Source of the DNA: Candidatus Aquicultor sp.
Lineage (GTDB): Bacteria; Actinomycetota; Aquicultoria; Aquicultorales; Aquicultoraceae
Length of the DNA: 35,198 bases
Assembly: GCA_030682615.1 (NCBI GenBank)
Contig: JAUXNY010000084.1
Location: forward strand, 1-35,198
Direction of reading: 5' to 3'
Both the position numbers and the translations under genes were made by a program. Below the pieces are notes generated by a model. That model ran no database searches. It saw only the letters and a program-made list of their open reading frames with translations, and was not told where the DNA came from. This document shows positions 19,240 to 31,399 of the stretch, in pieces (the stretch's first letter is position 1; the number at the start of each line of letters is the position of its first letter).

Positions 19240-19698
19240 GTGAAGGTCGTAATAGGGTCCGACCACGCTGGATATGATTTAAAAGAAGAGCTCAAAGACG
19301 TGCTCAAAGAAGAGGGCGTCGAGTTTTTGGATGTCGGCACCATCAACGGCGACGACTCCGTCGACTACCCGGACTTCGCCGAAATGGTGGCGCTAAAAGT
19401 CGTCGGAGGGGAGTACGACCGCGGGGTCATCGTATGTGGTACCGGGGTCGGAGTGGCAATCGCCGCGAACAAAGTCAAAGGAGTCCGCGCGGCAAACTGC
19501 AATGAAACAGTATCCGCGCGCTTTAGCCGCGAGCACAACGACGCCAATATCCTCACCCTGGGGTCGAGGATAATAGGCGGGGCGGTCGCGATAGAGATAT
19601 TGAAAGTATGGTTAGCTGCCGGCTTCGAAGGCGGTAGACACGCCCGACGGGTCGAGAAGATAAGCATGATAGAGGAACGAGCAGGAGTGAGCGAATGA
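19240..19698 (+). CDS. rpiB: Ribose-5-phosphate isomerase B
   Basis: Likely GTG start at 19240: [83 protein letters not shown]. Confidence 0.94.
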   Translation: MKVVIGSDHAGYDLKEELKDVLKEEGVEFLDVGTINGDDSVDYPDFAEMVALKVVGGEYDRGVIVCGTGVGVAIAANKVKGVRAANCNETVSARFSREHNDANILTLGSRIIGGAVAIEILKVWLAAGFEGGRHARRVEKISMIEERAGVSE

Positions 19699-20948
19699 CA
19701 TTAAGGGAAAGCGATTCGGAAATATGGCAGGCCATCCAGGACGAGGTTGAGCGCCAGCGGCACACCCTCGACCTTATCGCGTCTGAAAACTATGTGAGTG
19801 AGGATGTAATCGAAGCGCAGGCTTCGGTCATGACAAATAAATACGCCGAAGGCTACCCCGGACACCGCTATTACGGCGGTTGCACGCATGTCGATACGGC
19901 GGAGACGATAGCTTGCCGGCGCGCCAAGGAACTCTTCGGCGCGGAGTACGCCAATGTCCAGCCACACTCGGGCGCCCAGGCAAACACAGCGATTTACCTG
20001 GCGCTGCTCAAGCCGGGCGATACGGTCATGGGCTTGATGCTCCCGCACGGCGGCCACCTTACCCACGGCAGCCCGGCCAATATCTCGGGCCAGATATATA
20101 ACTTCGTCGCTTACGGGGTCAACCCCGAGACGGAGCAGATGGATTACGATGAGATTCGAAAGATTGCCTGTGAGAATAAGCCCCGCATGATCGTCACAGG
20201 CGCGAGCGCTTATCCGCGCATCATAGATTTCGAAGCATTCCGCTCGATAGCCGACGAGGTCGACGCATATCTTATGGTCGATATGGCGCATATCGCGGGA
20301 TTAGTAGCAGCCGGGGTTCACCCGAGCCCCGTACCCCATAGCGATGTGGTATCGACCACGACGCACAAGACGTTGCGCGGCCCGCGCGGCGGTTTGATTC
20401 TGGCGCGCGAGAAGTACGGTAAAGCGCTGGATAAGGCGGTCTTTCCGGGGACGCAGGGCGGCCCCATGATGCATACGATAGCGGCTAAAGCGGTCTGCTT
20501 CAAAGAGGCCATGGCCGGTGATTTTAAGACCTACGCCGAGCAGGTCGTGATTAACGCGCGCGCAATGGCCGAGGTCTTAGCGGCGCGCGGGTTTCGGATA
20601 TGCTCCGGCGGCACCGATACACACCTAATGCTAGTCGATTTGACGAGCAAAGGGATAACCGGAGCAGATGCCGAACAAGAGCTTGGAATGGTCGGTATCG
20701 TCGCCAACAAAAACACCATCCCGTTCGAGACGCGAAGCGCCTCGGTCACGAGCGGCATCCGCTTAGGTACGCCGGCGATTACGACCCGTGGTTTAAAGGA
20801 AGACGAGACCCGATTTCTGGCAAACCTTATCGCGGACACCCTCGAGAGCATGGGCGATGAGAGGGTGCACGGGAGGGTCGCGGCCGAGGTAAAGCGGCTG
20901 TGCGAAGAGCACCCTGTCTACAGCAACCTCGCTGCCGTAGGGCGCTAG
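19695..20948 (+). CDS. glyA: Serine hydroxymethyltransferase
   Basis: 417 aa; [74 protein letters not shown]. Confidence 0.97.
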   Translation: MTLRESDSEIWQAIQDEVERQRHTLDLIASENYVSEDVIEAQASVMTNKYAEGYPGHRYYGGCTHVDTAETIACRRAKELFGAEYANVQPHSGAQANTAIYLALLKPGDTVMGLMLPHGGHLTHGSPANISGQIYNFVAYGVNPETEQMDYDEIRKIACENKPRMIVTGASAYPRIIDFEAFRSIADEVDAYLMVDMAHIAGLVAAGVHPSPVPHSDVVSTTTHKTLRGPRGGLILAREKYGKALDKAVFPGTQGGPMMHTIAAKAVCFKEAMAGDFKTYAEQVVINARAMAEVLAARGFRICSGGTDTHLMLVDLTSKGITGADAEQELGMVGIVANKNTIPFETRSASVTSGIRLGTPAITTRGLKEDETRFLANLIADTLESMGDERVHGRVAAEVKRLCEEHPVYSNLAAVGR

Positions 20949-20984
20949 ATAATTTCTAATAACAGGATAATCGACCGTAACGGC

Positions 20985-21016
20985 AGGTGGCGCGTCGGAT
21001 AGGTGGCGCGTCGACC
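20985..21016. repeat. Tandem duplication of a 16-bp unit (aggtggcgcgtcggat / aggtggcgcgtcgacc) in the glyA-dCMP deaminase gap
   Basis: AGGTGGCGCGTCG occurs at 20985-20997 and again at 21001-21013. Confidence 0.9.
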
Positions 21017-21049
21017 CGAAAAGCGTTGTAAAGACTGGGAGGCGCTGGG

Positions 21050-21565
21050 ATGAGCATGGACTATGATGTCGAGGAGAGCGGCCTGCCTCTTTCGGAGCCG
21101 GATTCTGACTTGAGGCCCTCGTGGAACGAGTATTTTTTAAACATCACTAAGCAGGTTGCGCAACGCGCGACATGTGTCAGGCGAAAAGTCGGGGCGCTCC
21201 TCGTGCGCGATAAGCGCATCCTTGCGACCGGCTACAACGGTGCGCCGTCAGGTGTCCGGCACTGTATAGACATCGGCTGCTTGCGTGAGATCCAGGGTAT
21301 CGCATCGGGTGAGCGTCATGAACTCTGCCGCGGCCTTCACGCCGAGCAGAACGCGCTTATTCAGGCGGCGCTCTACGGTATCGCGGTCGGGGGTGCGACG
21401 ATTTATTGCACTCACCAACCGTGTGTGCTCTGTGCTAAGATGCTGATTAACGCGGGCATTAAAGAGATATTTTTTGAGCAAGGTTACCCCGACCTTCTTG
21501 CGCAAGAGTTGCTTCAAGAGGCTGGGGTCAGGCTTTTGCAGATTTCCTTTGACAGCGGTATCTGA
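21050..21565 (+). CDS. dCMP deaminase / ComEB-like cytidine deaminase family
   Basis: 171 aa; CHAEQN-type motif [12 protein letters not shown] and [17 protein letters not shown] zinc site. Confidence 0.9.
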   Translation: MSMDYDVEESGLPLSEPDSDLRPSWNEYFLNITKQVAQRATCVRRKVGALLVRDKRILATGYNGAPSGVRHCIDIGCLREIQGIASGERHELCRGLHAEQNALIQAALYGIAVGGATIYCTHQPCVLCAKMLINAGIKEIFFEQGYPDLLAQELLQEAGVRLLQISFDSGI

Positions 21566-21618
21566 TAATATTTTGATTATTAATTAGCGATATGGGGCAG
21601 AATCTGGCAATCAAGCTA

Positions 21619-21647
21619 TTGCATGAGCCTATGATTTACTTTATTAT
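21619..21647 (+). promoter_or_regulatory. Candidate promoter of the ATP synthase operon
   Basis: TTGCAT (21619-21624) - 17 bp - TATTAT (21642-21647), 26 nt upstream of the atpZ ATG. Confidence 0.5.
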
Positions 21648-21673
21648 AGTTCAAGGACCGGTGTTCGTAATAA

Positions 21674-22078
21674 ATGTTACAATCTGATGATGACCGCTGG
21701 CCTATGTGGGAGACTCGACACGCTTCGGATGAAGACGTCGAGAGAACCGGCAAAGGCGAAGCGGTCGAAAAAAAACCAACCGAACACAAGGAATCTGACA
21801 AGAAAATAACGACAAGCAAGGACGTTAATTCGAGGAAAGCCAACTCGTCAAAGCGTGAGTTGATAAAGCTTGGGCATCTTGGGACCGAGCTTTTGGCCGC
21901 TGTTCTAGTCGGTACGCTCATAGGTTGGGCGATAGGACGGCTAGTGCCCCGATACGCGACAGCCATCATGTTGGTGAGCATCATTCTCGGCGCAGCAGCC
22001 GGTTTCTTGAATATCTACAGAGCGGTCATCGAGATGGAGCAAGAAGAGGAGCGCCAAAAACGTGACTTCTCTGAGTAG
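21674..22078 (+). CDS. atpZ: AtpZ/AtpI-type F0F1 ATPase accessory membrane protein
   Basis: 134 aa; charged N-terminus, then LGTELLAAVLVGTLIGWAIGRLV...IMLVSIILGAAAGFLNIYRAVIEM, first gene of the atp cluster. Confidence 0.8.
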   Translation: MLQSDDDRWPMWETRHASDEDVERTGKGEAVEKKPTEHKESDKKITTSKDVNSRKANSSKRELIKLGHLGTELLAAVLVGTLIGWAIGRLVPRYATAIMLVSIILGAAAGFLNIYRAVIEMEQEEERQKRDFSE

Positions 22079-22463
22079 GAAACGTCCAAGCCCACGGTAC
22101 AAATCTCTTTTCGATACTGGGGCGATTTTACTGCATGGCTTGCCATTCTGGATAGCAGCGCCTATTATAGGATGGTATATCGACGGGTGGCTCGGGCTCA
22201 AAAGCTCGCTCATCGGGCTTCTTATACTCGGTCTATATGTAGGAAGTACAGTCACTGTCGCCAAAAAGTCCCAGAAGATATCCGCTAAGAAAGCGGTCGC
22301 CTTTGCAGTAGGCGGCTTTTGGGTACGACTCATCGGTCTTTGGATAGTCGTTTTTTCATTGTCTCGTTTTCTTGAGTTTAACCTGACGCTGCTGCTCTTA
22401 ACGGTAGCAGTCGGATTCACTGTGGTATTGGCCATGAGCGTTAAGAACTGGCTGCGGGATTAA
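22062..22463 (+). CDS. atpI: ATP synthase subunit I-like membrane protein
   Basis: 133 aa with several hydrophobic segments, overlapping atpZ and directly upstream of atpB. Confidence 0.65.
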   Translation: MTSLSRKRPSPRYKSLFDTGAILLHGLPFWIAAPIIGWYIDGWLGLKSSLIGLLILGLYVGSTVTVAKKSQKISAKKAVAFAVGGFWVRLIGLWIVVFSLSRFLEFNLTLLLLTVAVGFTVVLAMSVKNWLRD

Positions 22464-22494
22464 TGTTTGATCCAAAACAGGAAAGGAGCGATAC

Positions 22495-23334
22495 ATGTCA
22501 GCAGAACAAGCAGCTACGGCCGAGCATTCGGCTGAAGGCGGCGGCTCGATAATGTCTCATATACTTGAGGAGTTTAGCCTGACAAACGAGCATGCCTATC
22601 AATTCTTCGGAATCCCATTGCCACACGGCTCCGGTATGCATTTTTTCGGCCTTGATTTTTCTATAAATAAAGCAGTCGTCGTGGTATGGTTGGCAACATT
22701 TCTAACGATTGGCCTTGTCTGGTACACAGGTAGGGGCGGAGGACTCGTCGCGAGAGGTCGGCTTAGGAATCTTGTCGAAGCGATCGTGCAATTCATCAAG
22801 GTCGACATCGTTGACGCGAATATCGGGGCTCACGAGGGCAAGAAATGGTTGCCGTTTATCGGTAGTCTATTCTTCTTGATTCTCTTCAGCAATCTCCTCG
22901 GGCTTATTCCAGGCTCGAACTCCCCGACCAGCAACATCAACATGACCGCAACGCTCGCGATCATCGTCTTCCTCACCTTTGTGGGTGCGGGAATGGTGAA
23001 ACAGGGGCCGTTCGCGTATATGAAGAACCTGGCTCCGCACGGTATGCCGGGATGGCTCTACGTCATCCTTTATCCATTAGAGATATTCAGTCAGCTTGCT
23101 AAACCGCTCTCGCTGGCCTTGCGACTCTTTGCCAACCTGCTGGCGGGGCATATACTCATTCTGTCTTTGCTCGCTCTGATAATCATGTCCGGCAGTATCA
23201 TCGTCGCACCTATCCCATTCGCATTCTCCATTATCATGTATGCGTTTGAGATATTTGTCTCTTTTATCCAGGCGTATATATTCGCCGTATTGTCCGCGAT
23301 ATATATTGGTGCAGCTATCCATCCTGAACACTAG
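22495..23334 (+). CDS. atpB: ATP synthase F0 subunit a
   Basis: NLLGLIPGSNSPTSNINMT, PLSLALRLFANLLAGHI with the essential Arg, EIFVSFIQAYIFAVLSAIYIG. Confidence 0.96.
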   Translation: MSAEQAATAEHSAEGGGSIMSHILEEFSLTNEHAYQFFGIPLPHGSGMHFFGLDFSINKAVVVVWLATFLTIGLVWYTGRGGGLVARGRLRNLVEAIVQFIKVDIVDANIGAHEGKKWLPFIGSLFFLILFSNLLGLIPGSNSPTSNINMTATLAIIVFLTFVGAGMVKQGPFAYMKNLAPHGMPGWLYVILYPLEIFSQLAKPLSLALRLFANLLAGHILILSLLALIIMSGSIIVAPIPFAFSIIMYAFEIFVSFIQAYIFAVLSAIYIGAAIHPEH

Positions 23335-23340
23335 GATTAA

Positions 23341-23583
<243 letters not shown>

Positions 23584-23625
23584 GAAACGGGCTGAACTTT
23601 TCTGGAAGGAGTAAGTGGGTTACGG

Positions 23626-24114
23626 ATGATTGAATTAAACCAACCACTGATAATCTATGTGACTTTAGCATTCATCGTGTTGGTGATTGCTTTAGCCAAA
23701 TTTGGTTTCGGCCCCATCGTAAACATGTTGGATGAGCGCGAGAAGACGATACGCGAATCCATCGAGCAGGCGGAGAACGCTCGGCTTGAGGCAGAGCGCA
23801 TGCTCAAAGGTTATGAGGAGAAATTGGCCGAGGCACGTGCCGAGGCGCATAAAATCATCGCCGAAGGCAAGCAACTTGGCGAAAATCTTAGAGCTGAGAT
23901 TAAAACCAAAGCTGATGAAGAGGTCAAGCTTATGATCGCGAAAGCGGAAGACCAGATCAACCGCGATGTAGAGCAGGCGATCAAAGAGCTAAGGACGGAG
24001 GTAGGCGACCTTAGCGTTACCTTGGCCGCAAAAGTAATCGAGAAAGAGCTGGATAAAGCTGCGCATGAGCAGCTTATCGAGAGCTATCTAAGTGAAGTAG
24101 GTCATATCTCATGA
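23626..24114 (+). CDS. atpF: ATP synthase F0 subunit b
   Basis: One N-terminal TM segment followed by a long charged coiled coil (MLDEREKTIRESIEQAENARLEAERML). Confidence 0.95.
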   Translation: MIELNQPLIIYVTLAFIVLVIALAKFGFGPIVNMLDEREKTIRESIEQAENARLEAERMLKGYEEKLAEARAEAHKIIAEGKQLGENLRAEIKTKADEEVKLMIAKAEDQINRDVEQAIKELRTEVGDLSVTLAAKVIEKELDKAAHEQLIESYLSEVGHIS

Positions 24115-24650
24115 GAGACGGACACGTAGCGAAGGAGTATGCGGAAGCGCTATTTGAAGCAGCGTTAAATGATAACGCGCTTGAGAAAGTCGCCAAAGAG
24201 GTCGAACTCGTGGGCGAGCTTCTCACCGACCCGGAGTTCGAAGGGTATTTTCAGTCGGCAAAAGTTGGCGGTGAGCAGAAGAAGAGCGTTTTTAATAAAG
24301 TCTTTCTACATGAAGTATCGGTTATGACGCGCAACTTTTTCTGGATACTCTTCGACAACGGTAGGGAGAACTTGTTCTTAGCGATTCGCGACGAGTTTGA
24401 CCGCCTATTGGACGAGCAGCAAAAGCGGGTTATGGCCCGGGTCATCACAGCGATACCGCTCTCCGATGACCTGCGAGCGAAAATCCAAGCTAAGCTCGAA
24501 GAATCTACCAAGAGAGAAGTAATACTTGAAACCGTTGTCGACCCGACAATTCACGGCGGAATGATGGTCTACGCGAATGGGCAGATCGTCGACGCCAGCG
24601 TAAAATCACGTTTAAGCGACTTACGCGACAGGCTAATTCAAGCGCGGTAA
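24111..24650 (+). CDS. atpH: ATP synthase F1 subunit delta
   Basis: 179 aa; [15 protein letters not shown]...[34 protein letters not shown]. Confidence 0.95.
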   Translation: MRDGHVAKEYAEALFEAALNDNALEKVAKEVELVGELLTDPEFEGYFQSAKVGGEQKKSVFNKVFLHEVSVMTRNFFWILFDNGRENLFLAIRDEFDRLLDEQQKRVMARVITAIPLSDDLRAKIQAKLEESTKREVILETVVDPTIHGGMMVYANGQIVDASVKSRLSDLRDRLIQAR

Positions 24651-24661
24651 GGAGTAGGTTT

Positions 24662-26179
24662 ATGAAAATAAAGTCGCGAGAGATTGCCTCACTGTTGAGG
24701 CAGGAAATCGAAAAGTATGAGCCTCAAATCGAGGTCGAAGAGGTTGGAACGGTTCTAGAGGCCAGAGATGGCATCGCGATAGTCCACGGCGTACGTGGCT
24801 GCATGGCCATGGAGATGCTCGAGTTCCCCAACGGCGCGTTCGGTCTTGCCCTCAACCTTGAGGAAGACAACGTCGGCGTCGTTATCATGGGTGACTACCT
24901 CGACATCGCAGAGGGCGATATCGTAAAGCGCACCCGCAGGATCGCTGAGGTCCCGGTGGGCGACGGTATGCTCGGCCGCGTAGTCAACTCGTTAGGCCAG
25001 CCGATCGACGGCAAAGGCGCAATAACACCGGAGGCACACCGCCCGATAGAGTGGCTGGCCCCGGGTGTGGTCCACAGGCAACCTGTTAAGGAGCCATTGC
25101 AGACCGGCATTAAGGCTATCGACTCGATGATACCTATCGGTCGTGGACAGCGCGAGCTTATCATCGGCGACCGTAGAACCGGAAAGACGGCGATTGCGAT
25201 TGACGCAATCATCAATCAAAAAGACACGGGCGTTATCTGTGTCTATGTCGCTGTCGGCGGCAAAGCATCGACATGTGCGCAGGTCGTTGAGACCCTTGAG
25301 CGCCACGATGCGATGAAATACACAATCGTTGTAGCCTCTCCGGCCAGCGACCCCGCACCGATGCAGTATATCGCACCGTACGGCGGCTGCGCTATGGCGG
25401 AGCACTATCTCTACAACGGCAAGCATACGCTGGTCATCTATGATGACTTGAGCAAGCAAGCTCAAGCGTATCGCCAGATGTCGTTATTGCTAAGACGCCC
25501 GCCGGGCCGCGAAGCGTATCCGGGCGACGTCTTCTATCTACATTCGAGGTTACTGGAGAGGGCGTGCAAGCTCAGCGACGAGCTCGGCGGCGGTTCTCTT
25601 ACGGCGCTGCCGATCATCGAGACGCTCGCGGGTGACGTTTCGGCGTATATTCCGACGAACGTTATTTCGATTACGGACGGCCAGATATTCCTCGAGTCGG
25701 ACCTCTTCTATTCGGGCGTGCGCCCGGCGGTCAACGTCGGTATCTCGGTATCCCGAGTCGGCGGTAACGCGCAGATCAAAGCGATGAAGCAGGTAGCCGG
25801 ACGTCTAAGACTAGACTTGGCGCAGTTCCGTGAACTGGAAGCCTTTGCGCAGTTCGGCTCAGAGCTGGACAAAGCGACGCTTGCACAGTTGGCGAGAGGC
25901 CAGCGTATGGTCGAGTTGCTGAAACAAGGGCAGTTCGTGCCGATGGTGGTTGAAGATCAGATTATATCCATCTTTGCCGGTGTCCGCGGCTTCCTGGACG
26001 ACATCGACGTAACCAAAGTCGGTGCGTTTGAGAAGGGCCTACTCGAGTTCGTCCGCAGCAACTACGCGGACTTGGCGAAGAACATCGTCGAAGAGAAGGT
26101 CATTTCAGAAGAGAATGAGAAAAAGCTCGGCGAAATCATCAAGGAATTTAAGACATCCTTCGCCGGCATGGCTCTATAG
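24662..26179 (+). CDS. atpA: ATP synthase F1 subunit alpha
   Basis: 505 aa; [53 protein letters not shown]. Confidence 0.98.
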   Translation: MKIKSREIASLLRQEIEKYEPQIEVEEVGTVLEARDGIAIVHGVRGCMAMEMLEFPNGAFGLALNLEEDNVGVVIMGDYLDIAEGDIVKRTRRIAEVPVGDGMLGRVVNSLGQPIDGKGAITPEAHRPIEWLAPGVVHRQPVKEPLQTGIKAIDSMIPIGRGQRELIIGDRRTGKTAIAIDAIINQKDTGVICVYVAVGGKASTCAQVVETLERHDAMKYTIVVASPASDPAPMQYIAPYGGCAMAEHYLYNGKHTLVIYDDLSKQAQAYRQMSLLLRRPPGREAYPGDVFYLHSRLLERACKLSDELGGGSLTALPIIETLAGDVSAYIPTNVISITDGQIFLESDLFYSGVRPAVNVGISVSRVGGNAQIKAMKQVAGRLRLDLAQFRELEAFAQFGSELDKATLAQLARGQRMVELLKQGQFVPMVVEDQIISIFAGVRGFLDDIDVTKVGAFEKGLLEFVRSNYADLAKNIVEEKVISEENEKKLGEIIKEFKTSFAGMAL

Positions 26180-26196
26180 CTTGGGGATGATTATCC

Positions 26197-27090
26197 ATGT
26201 CAAAGGCAAGAGCAGTACTTAGCAGAATAAAAAGTGTCGAGAGCACTCGCCAAATCACCAAGACTATGGAGATGGTGGCGACCGCTAAGATTAAACGGGC
26301 GCAATCCCGAATCGAGGCGGCACGGCCGTATGCGATAAAAATGGTCGATGTCTTGAACAGCGTCGCCCAGCATGTCGGGGCAGGCAGCCACCCGTTGCTC
26401 GAAGTGCACGAAGAGACCAAGAATGTCGTGATTATTCCGATCACTTCCAACCGCGGGCTCTGCGGGGCGTTCAATATGAACATTCTGCGGCGCTCGGAGG
26501 CGATATACCGCGAGGAGACGGCGCAAGGCCGCGAGGTATCTTTTGTAGCCGTCGGCCGCAAGGGCGCGGGTTATTTAAGATTTGCCGAATATAACATTAT
26601 CGCGGCGCATACCGAGTTTACGGACCGCCCGACCTTTATCGAGGCGAAAGCGGTTGCGGATGAAGTAGTCGAGATGTATCAGGAAGGCTCCATCGACAAG
26701 GTATACATCGTGTTCAATCATTTCAAATCGGCGCTGGAGCAAAAGCCGACGATCCATCAACTACTCCCTGTAAAACAAGCGGAGATATCGGGTGGCGGCG
26801 GCGAGGCCGAAGCGGGCGGGATGAGTGTCGAGCACGAGTTCGAGCCGGATGCGGTGCGAGTGCTATACGACCTGTTGCCGCGCTATGTCAATACCGTGGT
26901 TCTTAGAGCGCTGATGGAATCGGCCGCTAGCGAGCACGCCGCACGCCGGATAGCGATGAAGAACGCGACCGACAGCGCGACAGATATGATAGAGAATCTC
27001 ACCAGGTGGTACAACCGGGCGAGGCAGGCGCAAATCACGCAAGAGATCGCCGAGATCGTCGGCGGCGCCAATGCCTTGCAAGAGGCATAG
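26197..27090 (+). CDS. atpG: ATP synthase F1 subunit gamma
   Basis: 297 aa; RIKSVESTRQITKTMEMVATAKIKRAQ, ITSNRGLCGAFN, C-terminal RQAQITQEIAEIVGGANAL. Confidence 0.97.
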   Translation: MSKARAVLSRIKSVESTRQITKTMEMVATAKIKRAQSRIEAARPYAIKMVDVLNSVAQHVGAGSHPLLEVHEETKNVVIIPITSNRGLCGAFNMNILRRSEAIYREETAQGREVSFVAVGRKGAGYLRFAEYNIIAAHTEFTDRPTFIEAKAVADEVVEMYQEGSIDKVYIVFNHFKSALEQKPTIHQLLPVKQAEISGGGGEAEAGGMSVEHEFEPDAVRVLYDLLPRYVNTVVLRALMESAASEHAARRIAMKNATDSATDMIENLTRWYNRARQAQITQEIAEIVGGANALQEA

Positions 27091-27154
27091 ATTCGTTTTG
27101 TAAGTTTTATCGATGCCGACATGTTCGGCAATAGAATTGAGGTGAAGAGTTTAA

Positions 27155-28567
<1,413 letters not shown>

Positions 28568-28589
28568 GGGGCGTTTACTGGAGGTTTAA

Positions 28590-29000
28590 ATGGCTGATCG
28601 CAAGCTTCTATGCGAAGTGGTAAGCCCTGAGAATATCGTCTATAGTGGAGAAGCCGACATGGTAGTCGCTCTCGGCGTCGAGGGAGAGCTGGGCATCATG
28701 CCGCAGCATATCCCTATCGTCACGCCGCTTGCCCTTGGTGAGTTGCGCATATTCAATGGCGGGCAGCGCGAATTTGTTGCCGTGTTGGGCGGATATCTCG
28801 AGTTCAGAGAGAACAAGTTGACGATTCTGGCGGACGCCGCGGAGCTTTCGCACGAAATCGACATTGCCCGGGCCGAGGCGAAACGCATCGCGCGGGAACA
28901 CGAGATAGCCGAGGCGAAAGCATCAGGCAAGATGCTCCTTGAGGCTGAGGTAAGCTTGAGAAAAGCGCTTATCAGGCTCAGGGTGGCACAAAAAGGCTAA
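28590..29000 (+). CDS. atpC: ATP synthase F1 subunit epsilon
   Basis: 136 aa; LLCEVVSPENIVYSGEADMVVALGVEGELGIMPQHIPIVTPL. Confidence 0.96.
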   Translation: MADRKLLCEVVSPENIVYSGEADMVVALGVEGELGIMPQHIPIVTPLALGELRIFNGGQREFVAVLGGYLEFRENKLTILADAAELSHEIDIARAEAKRIAREHEIAEAKASGKMLLEAEVSLRKALIRLRVAQKG

Positions 29001-29026
29001 CCAACGCTGGAATAATTTTATAATCG

Positions 29027-29077
29027 GAAGCCAGAGAAGGATTTCAAGGTTCGAGCCTGAATTCTTTGTCTGGCTTC
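29027..29077 (+). terminator. Long imperfect hairpin downstream of atpC (possible operon-end structure; weak T tract)
   Basis: GAAGCCAGA (29027-29035) pairs perfectly with TCTGGCTTC (29069-29077); additional inner pairing AAGGA/TTCTT and TTCA/TGAA. Confidence 0.55.
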
Positions 29078-29136
29078 TGTGTTGTTGGGTGATATCGGTT
29101 ATACTATAAGCTCCACAGTTGAGGAGAATTAAGGTA

Positions 29137-30435
29137 ATGAGCAAGGGTTCCAGGTTCGTTGTCGAAGGCGGCAACCGGCTCTCAGGAAAAATAAAGGTGG
29201 GCGGCGCGAAAAATTCCGCGCTCAAGCTGATGGCCGCGGCTTTGCTGACGGAAGAGACGACGATTCTCACGAACGTCCCGATAATAAACGATGTCAAGAC
29301 GATGGCTGCGGTGCTCGAAAGGTTGGGTGCCAGGGTCGCGTATAGTGAACCCGGCGTCGTCGAGATAAAGCCGACGTACCCGCTTTATCCTGAAGCCCCT
29401 TATGAGCTGGTAAGCCAGATGAGAGCCTCTATCATCGTCTTGGGACCGCTATTGGCACGGCTTGGAAAAGCCCGGGTCGCGATGCCCGGCGGTTGCAATA
29501 TCGGCTTGCGTAAAATAGATATGCACATACGGGGCTTGGAGGCGTTCGGGGCACGGTTCGAAGTCGGCCACGGCTTTATCGAGGCATACTCGGAGAAGCT
29601 GGTCGCCGCGAAGATAGCTCTGGATTACCCGAGCGTGGGCGCGACCGAGAACCTGTTGATGGCGGCTACGCTGGCAGAGGGTGAGACGGTAATCGACAAT
29701 GCCGCCAGGGAGCCGGAGATAGTCGACCTCGCCGACTTTCTCAACATGATGGGCGCCAGGATAAAAGGCGCCGGCACGTCGACTATCATGGTCGAGGGAG
29801 TCAATAAGCTCCACGGGGGCGAATACCGCGTCATGCCCGACCGTATCGAGGCCGGGACATTCCTGGTCGCCGCCGCAATCACCAAAGGCGATGTCGTGCT
29901 CGAAGACGTATCCCCGGAGCACCTGGAACTCGCCATCAACAAGCTTCGCAGCATCGGGGCTATCGTCAAGGTGGGCAATAACGAGATTCGAGTCATCGGG
30001 CGCGACGTAATCCGCCCGGCAGACATAGCCACACTACCGTATCCGGGGTTTCCTACCGACCTCCAGACCCAGTTCATGACGATTCTGGCGATTGCCGAAG
30101 GGACGAGCATCATCACCGAGAACATCTTTGAAAACCGCTTCATGTTCGTCGCTGAACTCAACCGGATGGGTAGCGATATCAAGACCGAAGGGCGTCACGC
30201 CATCATTCGAGGCGTATCCGGATTGAGCGGGGCGCCGGTAAACGCACCCGACTTAAGGGGCGGGGCCGCCCTGGTCGTTGCCGGCCTGGTCGCCGAAGGC
30301 GTCACCGAGATAGCCGACATCTACCACATAGACCGGGGCTATCACAATTTCGAGCAAAAACTGCGGGCGGTAGGCGCGAGCATCGAGCGAGTGAGCGACA
30401 CCGACCGTTCGAACAGGTTGAAAATCGTGAGGTGA
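29137..30435 (+). CDS. murA: UDP-N-acetylglucosamine 1-carboxyvinyltransferase
   Basis: ATG at 29137; the track start 29119 lies in the Shine-Dalgarno region. LSGKIKVGGAKNSALKLMAAALLTEE, MPGGCNIGLRKIDMHI (catalytic Cys), FPTDLQTQFMTILA. Confidence 0.96.
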   Translation: MSKGSRFVVEGGNRLSGKIKVGGAKNSALKLMAAALLTEETTILTNVPIINDVKTMAAVLERLGARVAYSEPGVVEIKPTYPLYPEAPYELVSQMRASIIVLGPLLARLGKARVAMPGGCNIGLRKIDMHIRGLEAFGARFEVGHGFIEAYSEKLVAAKIALDYPSVGATENLLMAATLAEGETVIDNAAREPEIVDLADFLNMMGARIKGAGTSTIMVEGVNKLHGGEYRVMPDRIEAGTFLVAAAITKGDVVLEDVSPEHLELAINKLRSIGAIVKVGNNEIRVIGRDVIRPADIATLPYPGFPTDLQTQFMTILAIAEGTSIITENIFENRFMFVAELNRMGSDIKTEGRHAIIRGVSGLSGAPVNAPDLRGGAALVVAGLVAEGVTEIADIYHIDRGYHNFEQKLRAVGASIERVSDTDRSNRLKIVR

Positions 30436-30443
30436 GTTCTTAA

Positions 30444-30647
30444 CTTTTACAGGTAATTGGACTACCGCTTGGCAATGGACCACTGACCGGTCTCGATAGC
30501 CTACTGTCAACGGTGCAAATGCCTCCGGGGGTGCCAGTAGCCATCGTAGCCATCGACGGGGCGCGCAATGCCGCCATACTGGCGGCTCGGATACCGGCGC
30601 TGAAATACCCGGAAATCGATAAGACCCTGGCAAAACTTACCACCTGA
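30444..30647 (+). pseudogene. purE: C-terminal fragment of N5-carboxyaminoimidazole ribonucleotide mutase (PurE)
   Basis: Open frame after TAA 30441-30443 reads [67 protein letters not shown], the PurE C-terminal signature; no N-terminal half or start is present. Confidence 0.9.
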
Positions 30648-30673
30648 AAAACAGAGATACAGGAGTCTGCTTA

Positions 30674-31306
30674 ATGAAAGATATTGAACGTTTCATAACC
30701 GGCTTCCGCACCTTCCAGAAAGACTATTTCGGCCCAGAGTTCTCACAGTTCGAGCCGCTCAAGCAGGGGCAAAGCCCCAAGACCATGATCATCGGCTGTT
30801 CCGACTCGCGAGTTGACCCGGCCCTCCTGACCAACTGCTCACCCGGAGACATCTTCATCGTCCGTAACGTAGCCAATTTGGTGCCCCCTTACGAGAAAAG
30901 CAGCGGCCTGCACGGCGTCAGCGCAGCTCTCGAATTTGCCGTATGTCACCTAGGTGTGGAACATATCATAGTGCTTGGCCATTCGCAGTGCGGCGGCATT
31001 AATATGCTTATGGCCGGCAGTTGCGGCTGCAAAGGAGACGGGTTCATCTCCAGCTGGATGTCCATCGCCGCACCGGCCAGGGATAAGGTACTGGCGGAAT
31101 TGCCGGGAAAGGATGCAATGCTGCAACAACGGGCTGCCGAACAGGCGGCCATTCTGCTTTCACTGGAGAACCTGCACTCCTTTCCCTGGATCGATCAACG
31201 GGTCACAAACGGCATCCTTTCACTCCATGGCTGGTATTTTGACCTAAACGCCGGGGAACTTTTGGAGTATCAGCCCTACTCGGGACTGTTCCGGAAAATT
31301 AACTAA
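30674..31306 (+). CDS. Beta-class carbonic anhydrase
   Basis: 210 aa; MIIGCSDSRVDPALL, GDIFIVRNVANLVPPYE, HIIVLGHSQCGGI zinc ligands. Confidence 0.96.
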   Translation: MKDIERFITGFRTFQKDYFGPEFSQFEPLKQGQSPKTMIIGCSDSRVDPALLTNCSPGDIFIVRNVANLVPPYEKSSGLHGVSAALEFAVCHLGVEHIIVLGHSQCGGINMLMAGSCGCKGDGFISSWMSIAAPARDKVLAELPGKDAMLQQRAAEQAAILLSLENLHSFPWIDQRVTNGILSLHGWYFDLNAGELLEYQPYSGLFRKIN

Positions 31307-31399
31307 ACTGAGCAAAAAGGGAGGCCAGATTCGTTTTCTTAAAAACAAAACGGCAAAAATCGCCGAACCAGGCGCTTGAGTGGACGGCGGGATTTCGGC

